Below are positions 7,055 to 16,530 of a stretch of 39,127 nt of DNA, in pieces. The stretch covers positions 1,772,954 through 1,812,080 of the forward strand of contig NZ_HE578945.1 of assembly GCF_000321045.1 (NCBI RefSeq), written 5' to 3'. This stretch comes from Phytobacter massiliensis JC163 (GTDB lineage Bacteria; Pseudomonadota; Gammaproteobacteria; Enterobacterales; Enterobacteriaceae). Each line of letters begins with the position of its first letter. The stretch's first letter is position 1. The notes under the pieces were generated by a model. It ran no database searches. It worked only from the letters and a program-made list of their open reading frames with translations, and was not told where the DNA came from. The position numbers and the translations under genes were made by a program.

Positions 7055-7077
7055 AAACCGCTCTGTAAGAGCGGTTT
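7055..7077. terminator. Hairpin copy 2 downstream of clpA
   Basis: This repeats AAACCGCTCT-GTA-AGAGCGGTTT exactly as at 6881-6903. On the plus strand it is followed by CGTTTT; on the minus strand there is no T tract, so for clpA it is probably a processing or stabilising hairpin ahead of the true terminator at 6881. It ends 17 bases beyond the clpA stop. Confidence 0.6.
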
Positions 7078-7094
7078 CGTTTTACAGGCAGAGA

Positions 7095-9374
7095 TTAATG
7101 GGCGGCTTCCGGCTTGTGCTTCTGCGCACTCTGGAAGTCGTACTCCAGCGAATTTTTCTCTTTATTGAGCGTCACTGTCACCTGGCCGCCGTCAACGAGC
7201 GTTCCAAACAGCAGTTCGTTCGCCAGCGGTTTTTTCAGGTTGTCCTGAATTACGCGGCCCATCGGACGCGCGCCCATGGCCCGGTCGTAACCTTTTTCCG
7301 CCAGCCAGTCGCGTGCTTCCTGGCTAACTTCCAGCGATACGCCTTTCTGATCCAGCTGCGCCTGGAGCTCAACAATAAACTTGTCGACCACCTGATGGAT
7401 AACCCCGGTAGAGAGGTGATCGAACCAGATGATATTGTCCAGACGGTTGCGGAACTCTGGCGTGAAGATCTTCATGATCTCCTCCATCGCATCGGTGCTG
7501 TTATCCTGGTGGATAAGACCAATGGATTTACGCTCGGTTTCACGTACCCCGGCGTTGGTGGTCATGACCAGCACCACGTTACGGAAGTCCGCTTTACGCC
7601 CGTTGTTATCGGTCAGCGTCCCGTTATCCATCACCTGCAGCAGCAGGTTGAAGACGTCCGGGTGCGCTTTTTCGATCTCATCGAGCAGCAGTACCGCGTG
7701 CGGATGTTTGATAACCGCATCGGTCAGCAGCCCGCCCTGATCGAAGCCGACATAGCCCGGAGGCGCACCGATTAAACGGCTGACGGTGTGACGCTCCATG
7801 TACTCGGACATATCAAAACGCAGCAGTTCAATACCCAGCGCCTTGGCAAGCTGCACCGTCACCTCGGTTTTCCCGACCCCGGTTGGCCCGGCGAACAGGA
7901 AAGAACCCACTGGCTTGTGCTCATGCCCCAGCCCCGCGCGACTCATCTTAATGGCCTCGGTTAAGGCCTCGATGGCATTATCCTGGCCAAAGACCAGCAT
8001 TTTCAGGCGGTCGCCGAGGTTTTTCAGGGTATCGCGATCGCTACGGGAAACGCTCTTCTCAGGAATACGGGCAATACGGGCGACAACCGATTCGATATCC
8101 GCCACGTTGATGGTCTTCTTACGCTTGCTCACCGGCATCAGACGTGCCCGCGCGCCCGCTTCGTCAATCACATCAATCGCTTTGTCCGGCAGATGACGAT
8201 CGTTAATGTATTTCACCGCCAGCTCTACTGCTGCACGCACCGCTTTCGCGGTATAGCGCACATCGTGGTGAGCTTCATATTTCGGTTTCAGCCCGTTGAG
8301 GATCTGTACCGTCTCTTCCACCGACGGCTCAGTGATATCTATTTTCTGGAAGCGGCGCGCCAGCGCGCGATCTTTTTCGAAAATATTGCTGAATTCCTGA
8401 TAGGTGGTAGAGCCCATCACCCGAATTTTACCGCTGGAGAGCAGCGGTTTAATCAGGTTAGCGGCATCCACCTGGCCGCCCGACGCTGCGCCTGCACCAA
8501 TAATGGTGTGGATCTCGTCGATAAACAGAATGCTGTTGCTGTCCTGCTCAAGCTGCTTAAGCAGCGCCTTGAAACGCTTCTCAAAATCGCCACGGTATTT
8601 CGTGCCCGCCAGCAGGGAGCCAATGTCCAGCGAGTACACGGTGCAATCGGCCATAATTTCCGGCACGTCGCCCTGCACAATACGCCAGGCGAGGCCTTCG
8701 GCGATGGCGGTTTTACCGACGCCGGATTCACCCACCAGCAGCGGGTTGTTTTTACGCCGACGGCAGAGCACCTGAATCGCGCGCTCAAGCTCCTTGTCGC
8801 GGCCAATCAGCGGGTCGATACCGCCTACGCGAGCAAGCTGATTAAGGTTGGTGGTGAAGTTTTCCATACGTTCCTCCCCGCCTGCTTGCTCTTCATTATT
8901 AGCCTGACTGCCAGCGTCAGAAGAAGATTGTCCCGGCTCATCCTTACGGGTGCCGTGGGAGATAAAGTTCACCACATCAAGGCGGCTCACTTCATGTTTG
9001 CGCAGCAGATAAGCCGCTTGCGACTCCTGCTCGCTGAAAATTGCAACCAGCACGTTCGCCCCGGAGACTTCGCTACGGCCGGAGGACTGAACGTGAAAGA
9101 CCGCGCGCTGCAGAACACGCTGGAAGCTGAGCGTCGGCTGCGTGTCGCGCTCCTCTTCACTCATCGGCAGGACGGGTGTGGTTTGTTCTATGAAGGCTTC
9201 GAGTTCCTGTCGCAACGCCACCAGGTCCACAGAACACGCTTCCAGCGCTTCGCGGGCCGAGGGGTTACTGAGCAGAGCCAGTAACAGATGTTCGACAGTC
9301 ATAAACTCATGTCGGTGCTCGCGCGCTCTGGCGAAAGCCATGTTTAAACTGAGTTCCAGTTCTTGATTGAGCAT
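7095..9374 (-). CDS. clpA: ATP-dependent Clp protease ATP-binding subunit ClpA
   Basis: ClpA is a hexameric AAA+ unfoldase that feeds substrates to ClpP, including N-degron proteins delivered by ClpS. The start MLNQELELSL gives 759 residues (E. coli 758), with GGAGGTG upstream; the frame is open five codons further but lacks support. An N-terminal repeat domain covers about 1-143 and an acidic linker about 145-165. The first AAA module has GESGVGKT and FIDEIHT; the second has GPTGVGKT and LLLDEIEKAHPD. An IGL-type ClpP-docking loop (KSIGLIH) follows. It lies 30 bases downstream of clpS, presumably co-transcribed. Near-identical to E. coli throughout. Confidence 0.98.
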   Translation of the reverse strand: MLNQELELSLNMAFARAREHRHEFMTVEHLLLALLSNPSAREALEACSVDLVALRQELEAFIEQTTPVLPMSEEERDTQPTLSFQRVLQRAVFHVQSSGRSEVSGANVLVAIFSEQESQAAYLLRKHEVSRLDVVNFISHGTRKDEPGQSSSDAGSQANNEEQAGGEERMENFTTNLNQLARVGGIDPLIGRDKELERAIQVLCRRRKNNPLLVGESGVGKTAIAEGLAWRIVQGDVPEIMADCTVYSLDIGSLLAGTKYRGDFEKRFKALLKQLEQDSNSILFIDEIHTIIGAGAASGGQVDAANLIKPLLSSGKIRVMGSTTYQEFSNIFEKDRALARRFQKIDITEPSVEETVQILNGLKPKYEAHHDVRYTAKAVRAAVELAVKYINDRHLPDKAIDVIDEAGARARLMPVSKRKKTINVADIESVVARIARIPEKSVSRSDRDTLKNLGDRLKMLVFGQDNAIEALTEAIKMSRAGLGHEHKPVGSFLFAGPTGVGKTEVTVQLAKALGIELLRFDMSEYMERHTVSRLIGAPPGYVGFDQGGLLTDAVIKHPHAVLLLDEIEKAHPDVFNLLLQVMDNGTLTDNNGRKADFRNVVLVMTTNAGVRETERKSIGLIHQDNSTDAMEEIMKIFTPEFRNRLDNIIWFDHLSTGVIHQVVDKFIVELQAQLDQKGVSLEVSQEARDWLAEKGYDRAMGARPMGRVIQDNLKKPLANELLFGTLVDGGQVTVTLNKEKNSLEYDFQSAQKHKPEAAH

Positions 9375-9404
9375 AGGCACCTCCCCCAATTTTCAGGCCT
9401 GTAT

Positions 9405-9725
9405 TCAGGCTTTTTCCAGCGTACACAGCAACGGATGCTCGTTCTCCCTCGCATACTTGTTCACCATCGCGACTTTCGTCTCGGCCACTTCTGCGGTAAA
9501 AACGCCGCAGATGGCTTTTCCCCGATAGTGCACTGTAAGCATCAGTTGCGTTGCACGTTCTACATCATAAGAAAAGAACTTTTGTAGCACGTCAATAACA
9601 AATTCCATCGGCGTGTAATCATCGTTCATTAACATAACTTTATACATAGATGGCGGTTTTAGCGCGTCACGCAGTTTGTCATCCGCCAGTTGTTCAAAAT
9701 CCAGCCAGTTGTTGCTCTTACCCAT
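9405..9725 (-). CDS. clpS: ATP-dependent Clp protease adaptor ClpS
   Basis: ClpS recognises bulky N-terminal residues and hands N-degron substrates to the ClpA N-domain. The 106 residues equal the E. coli length. The core [14 protein letters not shown] (the Asp-Asp and Met that line the binding pocket) and [19 protein letters not shown] are intact. The flexible N-terminal extension [16 protein letters not shown] is also as in E. coli. It is divergent from cspD across a 323-base interval and directly upstream of clpA. Confidence 0.98.
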   Translation of the reverse strand: MGKSNNWLDFEQLADDKLRDALKPPSMYKVMLMNDDYTPMEFVIDVLQKFFSYDVERATQLMLTVHYRGKAICGVFTAEVAETKVAMVNKYARENEHPLLCTLEKA

Positions 9726-9786
9726 CGTTGCTGTTCATCCGGGTTACAGGTTCCGGCCGCTTACGCTTGCCGATTACATGAGTCTA

Positions 9787-9807
9787 GATGTAATTTCAAT
9801 CTACATC
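9787..9807. promoter_or_regulatory. Inverted repeat in the clpS-cspD divergent region
   Basis: GATGTA (9787-9792) and TACATC (9802-9807) form a perfect inverted repeat with a nine-base spacer, about 60-80 bases upstream of clpS. On the minus strand a TTGAAA lies inside the spacer and could be a clpS -35, which would make the repeat promoter-overlapping. I do not recognise a regulator. The remaining interval to 10048 holds the cspD promoter and nothing else I can name. Confidence 0.3.
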
Positions 9808-9926
9808 AGTTGTTAGATAACTATCATCTATCATTGCTATCCGCGACGGCTGTCACAAACCCCCACAATAGCGTTAACTGCTTCAAATTTTTGATTGATA
9901 CTTGTTCAATCCCCCCTGCCAAACGC

Positions 9927-9954
9927 TTGACGCGATGCCCGATTTCTCTAAATT
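9927..9954 (+). promoter_or_regulatory. Candidate sigma70 promoter of cspD
   Basis: TTGACG (9927-9932) and TAAATT (9949-9954) are 16 bases apart. A start near 9961 would give cspD a leader of about 88 bases. Long leaders are usual for csp genes. This is a consensus match only. Confidence 0.45.
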
Positions 9955-10048
9955 GTAGAGTCGAGAGCTGGCGAGGTTTTGAACAACCCCCCTCTACCAC
10001 CGGTTCATTCCATCTTACTTATATAAGATTTACGAAGGATGTCGAAGC

Positions 10049-10270
10049 ATGGAAACGGGTACTGTTAAGTGGTTCAACAATGCTAAAGGGTTCGGTTTTA
10101 TCTGCCCGGAAGGCGGCGGCGAAGATATCTTCGCGCATTACTCTACCATCCAGATGGATGGCTACAGAACGCTAAAAGCCGGGCAAACCGTCCGGTTTGA
10201 TGTACACCAGGGGCCAAAAGGCAATCATGCCAGTCTCATCGTGCCCGTTGAAGTGGAAGCCGTTGCCTGA
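10049..10270 (+). CDS. cspD: Cold-shock-like protein CspD
   Basis: CspD is a stationary-phase single-stranded nucleic-acid binding protein reported to inhibit replication; it is not cold-induced in E. coli. The 73-residue product (E. coli 74) is one cold-shock domain with RNP1 GFGFICPEGG and RNP2 DIFAHYSTI. The ending HASLIVPVEVEAVA matches CspD rather than CspA. AAGGA precedes the ATG. It is divergent from clpS as in E. coli and followed by a terminator at 10305-10335. Lon is its known protease in E. coli. Confidence 0.97.
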   Translation: METGTVKWFNNAKGFGFICPEGGGEDIFAHYSTIQMDGYRTLKAGQTVRFDVHQGPKGNHASLIVPVEVEAVA

Positions 10271-10304
10271 CGGCGCTTACTTCATTGTGTACATCACGCA
10301 GTTA

Positions 10305-10335
10305 AAATGCCAGTCCCACGGACTGGCATTTTTAT
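10305..10335 (+). terminator. Rho-independent terminator of cspD
   Basis: AAATGCCAGTC (10305-10315) and GACTGGCATTT (10321-10331) form an eleven-base stem with loop CCACG and a following T tract. It abuts the stop codon of the convergent macB at 10336 and could partly serve both strands, since an A tract precedes it. Confidence 0.85.
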
Positions 10336-12279
10336 TTATTCCCGCGCCAGGGCATCAACCGGGTCAAGGCGCGCCGCGCTGCGAGCGGGTAGCCAGCCAA
10401 ACAGTACGCCCGTTACGGTCGAACAGAGGAAGGCGGTCAGCAGCGCCACCGGTGAAAAGCCGATCTCCCAGCCCGGCAGGAACAGCTGTAGCGTAAAGGC
10501 GATCGCCATCGAGAGCGCCACGCCCAGCGCGCCGCCAACCAGGCACACCAGCACCGCCTCAATCAAAAACTGCGCCAGTACATCGCTCGCCCGCGCCCCC
10601 ACCGCCATGCGGATACCTATCTCCCTGGTGCGCTCCGTCACCGAAACCAGCATGATGTTCATCACGCCGATGCCGCCAACCAGCAGCGAAATGACCGCCA
10701 CCAATGTTAAGAAGAGCTGAAGAGTACGTGTGGTCTTTTCCGCCGTTTTCAAGATGCCGTCCATATTCCAGGTAAAGAAATCTTTCTTACCATGGCGCAG
10801 CATCATTAACCGTTCGAGCTGTTGTTCAGCCAGCGTGCTGTCATAGCCTTCATTCACCCGCACGGTGATAGAGTTAAGCCAGGACTGCCCCAGTACCCGG
10901 GCCGAAAGCGTGGAGTAAGGCAGCCAGACGCGCAGGATCTTACTGCTGCCGAACATCGACTGTTTCTCCTCCGCCACGCCGATCACCGTGGCGGGCATAT
11001 TGCCGACCAGGATCACCTCGCCGACGACCCGCGCTTTGTCCGGGAAGAGCTGACGCCGGGTATTGCTGTCCAGTACGACAACCTGCGCCCGCCCTTTTTG
11101 TTGCTCATCGTTGAAGGTGTTCCCTTCGCTAAAGGTCATGCCGTAGACGTTAAAATACTGGCCGCTGACGCCGTTGGCGCTGGCGGCGACGTCAATGTTG
11201 CCCCGGCGCAGGCGCAGGTTTTGCGAAACGGACGGCGTGGCGGAGCTCACCCAGGGCTGCTTCTGGATAGCCAGCAGATCGTCGTATTTCAGCGCCTGCT
11301 GAAATTGCGGATCGTCATCGCCGAAATCTTTGCCGGGATAGATGTCGATAGTATTGGTGCCGATAGCGCGAATATCCGCCAGCACCAGCTGCTTGGCGGC
11401 ATCGCCCACCACCACTATCGAGACCACCGAGGCGATACCGATAATAATGCCGAGCATGGTCAGCAGCGTGCGCATTTTATTCGCCGCCATCGCCCGCCAT
11501 GCCATAAGCAGCGCTTCACGAAAACGCCCGGCGAACTGCTGCCAGCTGGCCGTTTCCGCTCCCGTGGCCTTGATGGTGGAAGCCGTCGCCCGCTGCGCGG
11601 CGGGCGGGTTAGTGAGCAGTTCGCCATCGCGGATCTCAATCACCCGCTCCGCCTGGGCGGCTATCTCGGCGTCATGGGTAACAATGATCACCGTGTGCCC
11701 GCGGTCGCGCAGCTGATGCAGAATGGCCATCACCTCTTCGCCGGAGTGGCTATCCAGCGCGCCGGTGGGTTCATCGGCCAGGATCACCTGCCCGCCGTTC
11801 ATCAGGGCGCGGGCGATACTGACGCGCTGCTGCTGGCCGCCGGAAAGCTGCGACGGCGGGTATTCCATGCGCTCCTCAAGCCCCAGGCGCGCCAGCAGTT
11901 CCCGGGCGCGGGCCAGCCTCGCTTTGCGATCGACGCCGGCGTAGACGGCTGGCACCTCGACGTTTTGCGCCGCGCTCAGGTGCGATAGCAGGTGGTAGCG
12001 CTGAAAAATAAAGCCGAAATGTTCCCGGCGCAGGCGCGCCAGCGCATCGCTGTCGAGGGTGGCGACATCGGTGCCCGCTACGCGATAGGTGCCGCTGGTG
12101 GGCTTATCCAGACAGCCGAGGATATTCATCAGCGTTGATTTGCCCGAGCCGGAAGCCCCGACAATCGCCACCATCTCCCCGGCGTGTATCTGCAGTGTGA
12201 TGCCTTTGAGCACCTCCACCGCGCCATCGCCGGAGGGGTAGCTGCGACGAATATCCTTTAGCTCAAGCAGCGCGGTCAT
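10336..12279 (-). CDS. macB: Macrolide efflux ABC transporter MacB (ATPase and permease)
   Basis: MacB works with MacA and TolC to export macrolides, enterotoxin peptides and other periplasmic substrates. The 647-residue protein (E. coli 648) has an N-terminal nucleotide-binding domain: Walker [10 protein letters not shown] at about 41-49, signature LSGGQQQR, Walker [12 protein letters not shown]. After a linker, four membrane helices follow, the first at about 272-292 and three in the last 130 residues, with a large periplasmic domain between. The start overlaps the end of macA by four bases. Fully intact. Confidence 0.97.
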   Translation of the reverse strand: MTALLELKDIRRSYPSGDGAVEVLKGITLQIHAGEMVAIVGASGSGKSTLMNILGCLDKPTSGTYRVAGTDVATLDSDALARLRREHFGFIFQRYHLLSHLSAAQNVEVPAVYAGVDRKARLARARELLARLGLEERMEYPPSQLSGGQQQRVSIARALMNGGQVILADEPTGALDSHSGEEVMAILHQLRDRGHTVIIVTHDAEIAAQAERVIEIRDGELLTNPPAAQRATASTIKATGAETASWQQFAGRFREALLMAWRAMAANKMRTLLTMLGIIIGIASVVSIVVVGDAAKQLVLADIRAIGTNTIDIYPGKDFGDDDPQFQQALKYDDLLAIQKQPWVSSATPSVSQNLRLRRGNIDVAASANGVSGQYFNVYGMTFSEGNTFNDEQQKGRAQVVVLDSNTRRQLFPDKARVVGEVILVGNMPATVIGVAEEKQSMFGSSKILRVWLPYSTLSARVLGQSWLNSITVRVNEGYDSTLAEQQLERLMMLRHGKKDFFTWNMDGILKTAEKTTRTLQLFLTLVAVISLLVGGIGVMNIMLVSVTERTREIGIRMAVGARASDVLAQFLIEAVLVCLVGGALGVALSMAIAFTLQLFLPGWEIGFSPVALLTAFLCSTVTGVLFGWLPARSAARLDPVDALARE

Positions 12280-13391
12280 TCACGGGCTCCGGGGGTGATG
12301 TCAGCAATCACCACTTCATCCCCGGCCTCCAGCCCTTTGGTCACTTCGGCATCGGTATCATTACGCGCGCCCAGCGTCACCTCCCGCTCACGCACTTCTC
12401 CATTGCGCAGCAGTCTCACTTTGTAGCGATTGTTGCCCACCGGCTCGCCCAGCGCGGCCAGCGGCACCGTCAGCACGTTCTTCACGCCGGAAAGCTGGAT
12501 ATGCACCTGAGCGGTCATCTCAAGGCGCAGCACCCCCTGCGGGTTCGGTACTTCAAAACGGGCGTAATAGAAGATGGCATCGTTGACCTTTTCCGGCGTC
12601 GGCAGAATATCTTTCAGCCTGCCTTCATAACGGGTATCCGGGTCGCCAAGCACGGTAAACCACGCTTTCTGCCCCGGTTTGAGGTGGATAACATCCGCCT
12701 CGGAGACCTGCGCTTTCACCAGCATCGTGCTCATATCAGCCAGGGTAAGAATGTTCGGCGCCTGCTGGGCGGCAATCACCGTTTGCCCTTGCAGGGTGGT
12801 AATTTCAGTCACTTCCCCCGCCATCGGCGCGACAATGCGGGTGTAATCGAGGTTGGCTTTCGCGGTGTCGAGGGTGGCCTGGTTTCGCTGAATTTGCGCG
12901 TCAATGGTGCCAATCTGCGCCTCTTTCACCGCCAGTTCGGTTGCCGCGCTGTCCAGATCCTGGCGCGAGACAAGGTTGGTTTTCGCCAGCGCCTGCTGGC
13001 GGGCAAGGGTGACCCCGGCAAGCTTATGTTCCGCCACGGCCTGCCGACGCTGGGCGCGCAGTTCCATTAGCGTGGCGTTGACTTCCTTGATCTGGTTCTC
13101 GGCCTGCTCCGGGTCAATCACCCCCAGCAGCTGATCTTTTTTAACTTTATCGCCAATGCTCACCGACAGCGTTTTGAGCTGTCCGCTTACCTGCGCGCCA
13201 ACATCCACTTTGCGCAGCGCGTCCAGCTTGCCGGTCGCCAGCACGTTCTGCTGTAAATCACCGGGTCGGATGATAAGCGTTTGATACTGCGGCGTCGGCG
13301 CGTTTAGCCGCCCCCAGAGCCAGAACAGGGCTACAATCACCAGCACCGCCAGTAGTAGCCAGAGTTTCCTGCGTTTTCCCTTCACCTTCAT
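12276..13391 (-). CDS. macA: Macrolide efflux periplasmic adaptor MacA
   Basis: MacA links MacB in the inner membrane to TolC. Starting at MKVKGKRRK gives 371 residues, equal to E. coli, with AGGA six bases upstream; 22 further open codons lack support. A basic N terminus and one membrane anchor (about 11-30) are followed by lipoyl-like, alpha-hairpin coiled-coil (about 90-180), beta-barrel and membrane-proximal domains. Signature stretches are [25 protein letters not shown] and [12 protein letters not shown]. It is divergent from ybjX; a PhoP-box-like repeat lies upstream. Confidence 0.97.
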   Translation of the reverse strand: MKVKGKRRKLWLLLAVLVIVALFWLWGRLNAPTPQYQTLIIRPGDLQQNVLATGKLDALRKVDVGAQVSGQLKTLSVSIGDKVKKDQLLGVIDPEQAENQIKEVNATLMELRAQRRQAVAEHKLAGVTLARQQALAKTNLVSRQDLDSAATELAVKEAQIGTIDAQIQRNQATLDTAKANLDYTRIVAPMAGEVTEITTLQGQTVIAAQQAPNILTLADMSTMLVKAQVSEADVIHLKPGQKAWFTVLGDPDTRYEGRLKDILPTPEKVNDAIFYYARFEVPNPQGVLRLEMTAQVHIQLSGVKNVLTVPLAALGEPVGNNRYKVRLLRNGEVREREVTLGARNDTDAEVTKGLEAGDEVVIADITPGARE

Positions 13392-13453
13392 AAATATTCC
13401 TGATGGCCTGTCGCCAGATATGCAAATGGTAATGCTGCCAATTCTAACTAAAC

Positions 13454-13470
13454 GCAACCTTAACGAAACC
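13454..13470 (-). promoter_or_regulatory. Possible PhoP box between macA and ybjX
   Basis: On the minus strand GGTTTC-GTTAA-GGTTGC is a direct hexamer repeat with the five-base spacer of PhoP boxes (consensus GGTTTA-N5-GGTTTA); nine of twelve defined bases match. It is about 63-79 bases upstream of the macA start. In Salmonella PhoP is reported to control macAB, and ybjX-family genes are also PhoP-linked. The assignment is tentative. Confidence 0.35.
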
Positions 13471-13562
13471 TAATCTTTTCATTTCCCGCCAGGCTCATTT
13501 ACGCCGTGTTGAGGCAGCGCTTGTTGAAATGAGCTCACCGCACACTGCACTGGATGTAAATC

Positions 13563-14519
13563 ATGTCTCTTCTTGCTGACATCAGCTCTCCTGCGCTGCC
13601 TGCTGTTAAAACAGGCTGGCAGCTTTTTCACCCTCTCGCCACCGGCATGATGACGCCTGGGCGGGCGTGGCGCAATCCGGCCTATCGCCGAAAGTTCCTG
13701 CTGCGTTCGCTGCTCGCGCCGGTATCCACCGCGAAGCTCTTGTCCAGCCTCGCTGCGCTGCCGGAGGTGGTGCCTCTGCTTTATATTCAGCCAGGCCTGC
13801 CCTGCCGGTTGCATCGCCCGTGGCTTGCCCGCACCGTAGATAAAAAAACGGCGCTGGCGGCGCTCACATTCCACTATCAGACATTTTTCGCCAGCCTGCC
13901 CCCTGCTGCCCGCGCCGCCTTTTTCTCCGCGCAGGGCGTTCCCCTTGCTGAACTGTGCGGTAAAGCAGACGAACGCTACCGCATCACCCTTGCTGCGGAT
14001 GCGCAGCTGGATAAAGAAGGTGAAGCGACGCTAATCTTTAGCGACGCCGCACACACGCGGCTGGCGGAGATGACGTTCACCCTGTGCCATTATCACAACC
14101 GGCGCACGCTGTTCATTGGCGGACTACAGGGCGCGAAAGTCAACGTGCCGCACGAGTCGATTCAGTCCGCCACAAAATCCTGTCACGGGCTTTTCCCCAA
14201 GCGCCTGCTGCTGGAGGCGGCCACCACCGTCGCCGCACTGCTGGACGCGCAGCAGATTGTCGCAGTGAGCAATGCAACGCATATCTACCAAAGCTGGCGC
14301 TACCGGCGTAAAAAACAGGGCAAACTGCTTGCTGACTATGACAGTTTCTGGCAGTCGATGGGCGGCGAGCGCAACGCGGAAGGGCATTTCCTGCTGCCTG
14401 CGAGCATCCCCCGCAAACCGATGGAGGAGATAGCCAGCAAAAAGCGGGCGGAATACCGCCGCCGCTACGCCCTGCTGGAGAGCCTGCACGCGCAGATAAC
14501 GCAGACGCTGTCGCGCTAA
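13563..14519 (+). CDS. ybjX: DUF535 (VirK/YbjX-family) protein
   Basis: YbjX belongs to the DUF535 family with Shigella VirK and Salmonella SomA-like proteins. They are linked to resistance to membrane stress and antimicrobial peptides, but the biochemical role is not settled. The 318-residue protein has no signal peptide. It has the family features YRRKFLLRSLL, TFHYQTFF, a central LTLAEMTFTLCHY-like block, GGLQG and KSCHGLFPKRLLLEA, and a C-terminal YRRRYALLE helix. It is divergent from macA. Its stop overlaps the stop of ybjD by four bases in tail-to-tail arrangement, as in E. coli. The ATG has only a weak ribosome site. Confidence 0.9.
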   Translation: MSLLADISSPALPAVKTGWQLFHPLATGMMTPGRAWRNPAYRRKFLLRSLLAPVSTAKLLSSLAALPEVVPLLYIQPGLPCRLHRPWLARTVDKKTALAALTFHYQTFFASLPPAARAAFFSAQGVPLAELCGKADERYRITLAADAQLDKEGEATLIFSDAAHTRLAEMTFTLCHYHNRRTLFIGGLQGAKVNVPHESIQSATKSCHGLFPKRLLLEAATTVAALLDAQQIVAVSNATHIYQSWRYRRKKQGKLLADYDSFWQSMGGERNAEGHFLLPASIPRKPMEEIASKKRAEYRRRYALLESLHAQITQTLSR

Positions 14520-16174
14520 TCCGCCCGCCCGCGCGCCAGCCACAGCACGCGGGAAAACATTTTGCGCAGGATAAGCGGCACCGACTCTACGCCGCGCCGC
14601 CCCGCTTCCATCGCTACCTCAATTGCCAGATCCGGCTTAGAGGAGCGGTGGATAGCTTTAACAATGATGCGGCGGGTGTTCATCGGCACGCTGGCGGGTA
14701 GCCCGGCAACCTGGCGATAGACATCGGCAAACCCTTCGCGGAACATAAAGTGCTCCATATCCAAAGCGGGCAGCTCCGTCAGGTGGTCGCGCACGTGGTC
14801 GCGGTCGTTATTCAGCAGACCCCGCACCGTTGCGGCATATTTTTTGCCCGCTTCATCGCCATCCACCAGCACATGCCACTCGATGCCCATCCGGCGGGCA
14901 AACTTAATCAGCGGCTTTAAGCCGGACTGGGCGAATTCAATGACTTTTACCCCTTCGGCGTCGAAATGGTGGCCGCACTGGCGGGCCAGCTCATTGATAA
15001 CCCACGTCTCGGTCTCCCCTTCAACCAGCAGCCAGCAGCGGGCAAACAGCGCCGAGGCGCGGTTAAAGCGAATATGAAAGGCGATTCGCCGCCCCTCTTC
15101 GGCATTCATGCCCCCTGGCCCCAGCCGCCAGGCCGCCACCCGGGAGGACTCGCGCACCAGCCGACAGACATTTTCCACGGGCGTCAACGACAGCAGTTCG
15201 CCGGAGTTAGTGGTGGTTATCTGTTGCAGCGGTAGCAAATTAAGCAGTTGCCAGGCCACGGAGAGCATAATCGGATGCAGGCGCGTTTCAGGATCTTCGA
15301 CCAGCAGCAAAGGCCGGGCATCGCGATCGAGCCGGACCGTGCCTTTGGCCTGCAACAGGGTGGCGAAAAAGCCCAGCACAATCACCCGGTACATCCGCCC
15401 GCCGGGTTTATCGATCATGCGGTTGATAATGTCGAGATAGCGCCAGCCGCGCTGCTCGTCATGGGAGCGCCGTCGCAGCAGACGCTGGCGGGACGGGCCG
15501 CTCCCCTGCTCGGCAAAATAGTGTTCCAGCAACTGCGCCATCGCCGACAGCCCCTGGCGAATTTGCCCGTCGGTCAGGTTTTGCGGGTGCGAAACCAGCT
15601 CGCGGGAGAGCACGTCAAGCTGGCGCGCCGTCAGCTCAAGATCGGGCGTATCCGGCAGCGTGCCGGTGCGTAACCGCCGGATAAACCGCGCGTCGCGCAG
15701 GCGCAGCACCGGCATCAGGCGGATAAGCTGGCGTGCCAGCCCGTCAATATCATCCAGCGCCAGCGGGTGCCCTTCGCCGTCAAGGAAGCTGCGCAGGGTC
15801 ATCACGCTACGATCGTCAGCAAGCTCGCCTTCCAGCCGGTAGTACAAACGCTGATAGCCGTCGCTACTTGCCACCCAGCAGGGGGCGAGCGGGCGAAAAC
15901 GGCGACTACGATGGCGGCCCGGCACCTGTTCACGAAAGGTCAGAATAATATGCAGATGGCGCTCGCGCCCATTCATGTCGCCCGGCGGAAACCAGAAGTC
16001 GTCGCGCACAAAATGGTAGAGCTCATCGTCGGGCGAGAGCAGCAGCGTCAGGGCGTCCAGCAGGCTTGATTTACCCCAGGCGTTTTCCCCAATCAGGACA
16101 TTGTTTTGCTCAAGCATAAGCGACAAACGATTAATGCCGCGAAACCCTACAATCTCTACCCGTTCCAGAATCAT
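14516..16174 (-). CDS. ybjD: OLD-family ATPase with TOPRIM nuclease domain (YbjD)
   Basis: OLD-family (overcoming lysogenization defect) proteins combine an SMC-like ATPase with a TOPRIM nuclease domain. YbjD is a housekeeping member with unknown physiological role. Starting at MILERVEIVG, with GGAGGGG just upstream, gives 552 residues, as in E. coli. Walker A is GENAWGKSS (about 29-37); an ABC-type DPETRLHP Walker B lies near 300. The TOPRIM residues are in LLVEGETE (Glu) and LVDGDEAGKK (Asp-x-Asp). The frame is open 24 codons upstream without support. Confidence 0.93.
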   Translation of the reverse strand: MILERVEIVGFRGINRLSLMLEQNNVLIGENAWGKSSLLDALTLLLSPDDELYHFVRDDFWFPPGDMNGRERHLHIILTFREQVPGRHRSRRFRPLAPCWVASSDGYQRLYYRLEGELADDRSVMTLRSFLDGEGHPLALDDIDGLARQLIRLMPVLRLRDARFIRRLRTGTLPDTPDLELTARQLDVLSRELVSHPQNLTDGQIRQGLSAMAQLLEHYFAEQGSGPSRQRLLRRRSHDEQRGWRYLDIINRMIDKPGGRMYRVIVLGFFATLLQAKGTVRLDRDARPLLLVEDPETRLHPIMLSVAWQLLNLLPLQQITTTNSGELLSLTPVENVCRLVRESSRVAAWRLGPGGMNAEEGRRIAFHIRFNRASALFARCWLLVEGETETWVINELARQCGHHFDAEGVKVIEFAQSGLKPLIKFARRMGIEWHVLVDGDEAGKKYAATVRGLLNNDRDHVRDHLTELPALDMEHFMFREGFADVYRQVAGLPASVPMNTRRIIVKAIHRSSKPDLAIEVAMEAGRRGVESVPLILRKMFSRVLWLARGRAD

Positions 16175-16474
16175 AGCCCCTCCGGGAAATATGCCTGCTT
16201 CCATCAAGTTATGCAGAGTATAGCGGTAAGCGGCCAGACAAAACACCGTCTGCGCAAATAGCAGGCAAGGAACACGGCCAGGCGCTCTGTTAAATGTTCA
16301 ACGAAAAGAAAATATTTATATATTCTGAATTTTTCTCATTAAAAGAAATTAGCCCGGCATTTTCACGTTGGCTGGAGCCACTATTTTTTTCGCTTTGCTT
16401 TAAGTCAAATTTTTGTCACTTATTTAACTGGCTACCAGGCTCTTGTAATTCCTACAATGGCGCCGTTTTTGTCT

Positions 16475-16503
16475 TTGACAAACATCACTGACAAAAATAA
16501 ATA
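16475..16503 (+). promoter_or_regulatory. Candidate aqpZ promoter
   Basis: A perfect TTGACA (16475-16480) is followed after 17 bases by TAAATA (16498-16503). The expected start near 16510 gives a leader of about 20 bases with GAGG before the ATG. The rest of the 356-base ybjD-aqpZ interval is AT-rich from about 16290 to 16420, and I see no other feature in it. Confidence 0.5.
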
Positions 16504-16530
16504 CTGGAAGCATTATACTTTGAGGTAATT

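Noticed and set aside
8193-9284. Open frame of 363 codons on the plus strand inside clpA
   Set aside because: It is antisense to an intact, highly conserved gene, and its composition (rich in Arg, His and Ala) is typical of a shadow frame in GC-rich DNA.
10822-11988. Open frame of 388 codons on the plus strand over macB
   Set aside because: Antisense to intact macB, with no recognisable motif or ribosome site.
16294-16491. Short open frame upstream of aqpZ
   Set aside because: It lies in AT-rich promoter DNA, lacks a ribosome site, and overlaps the aqpZ -35 region.
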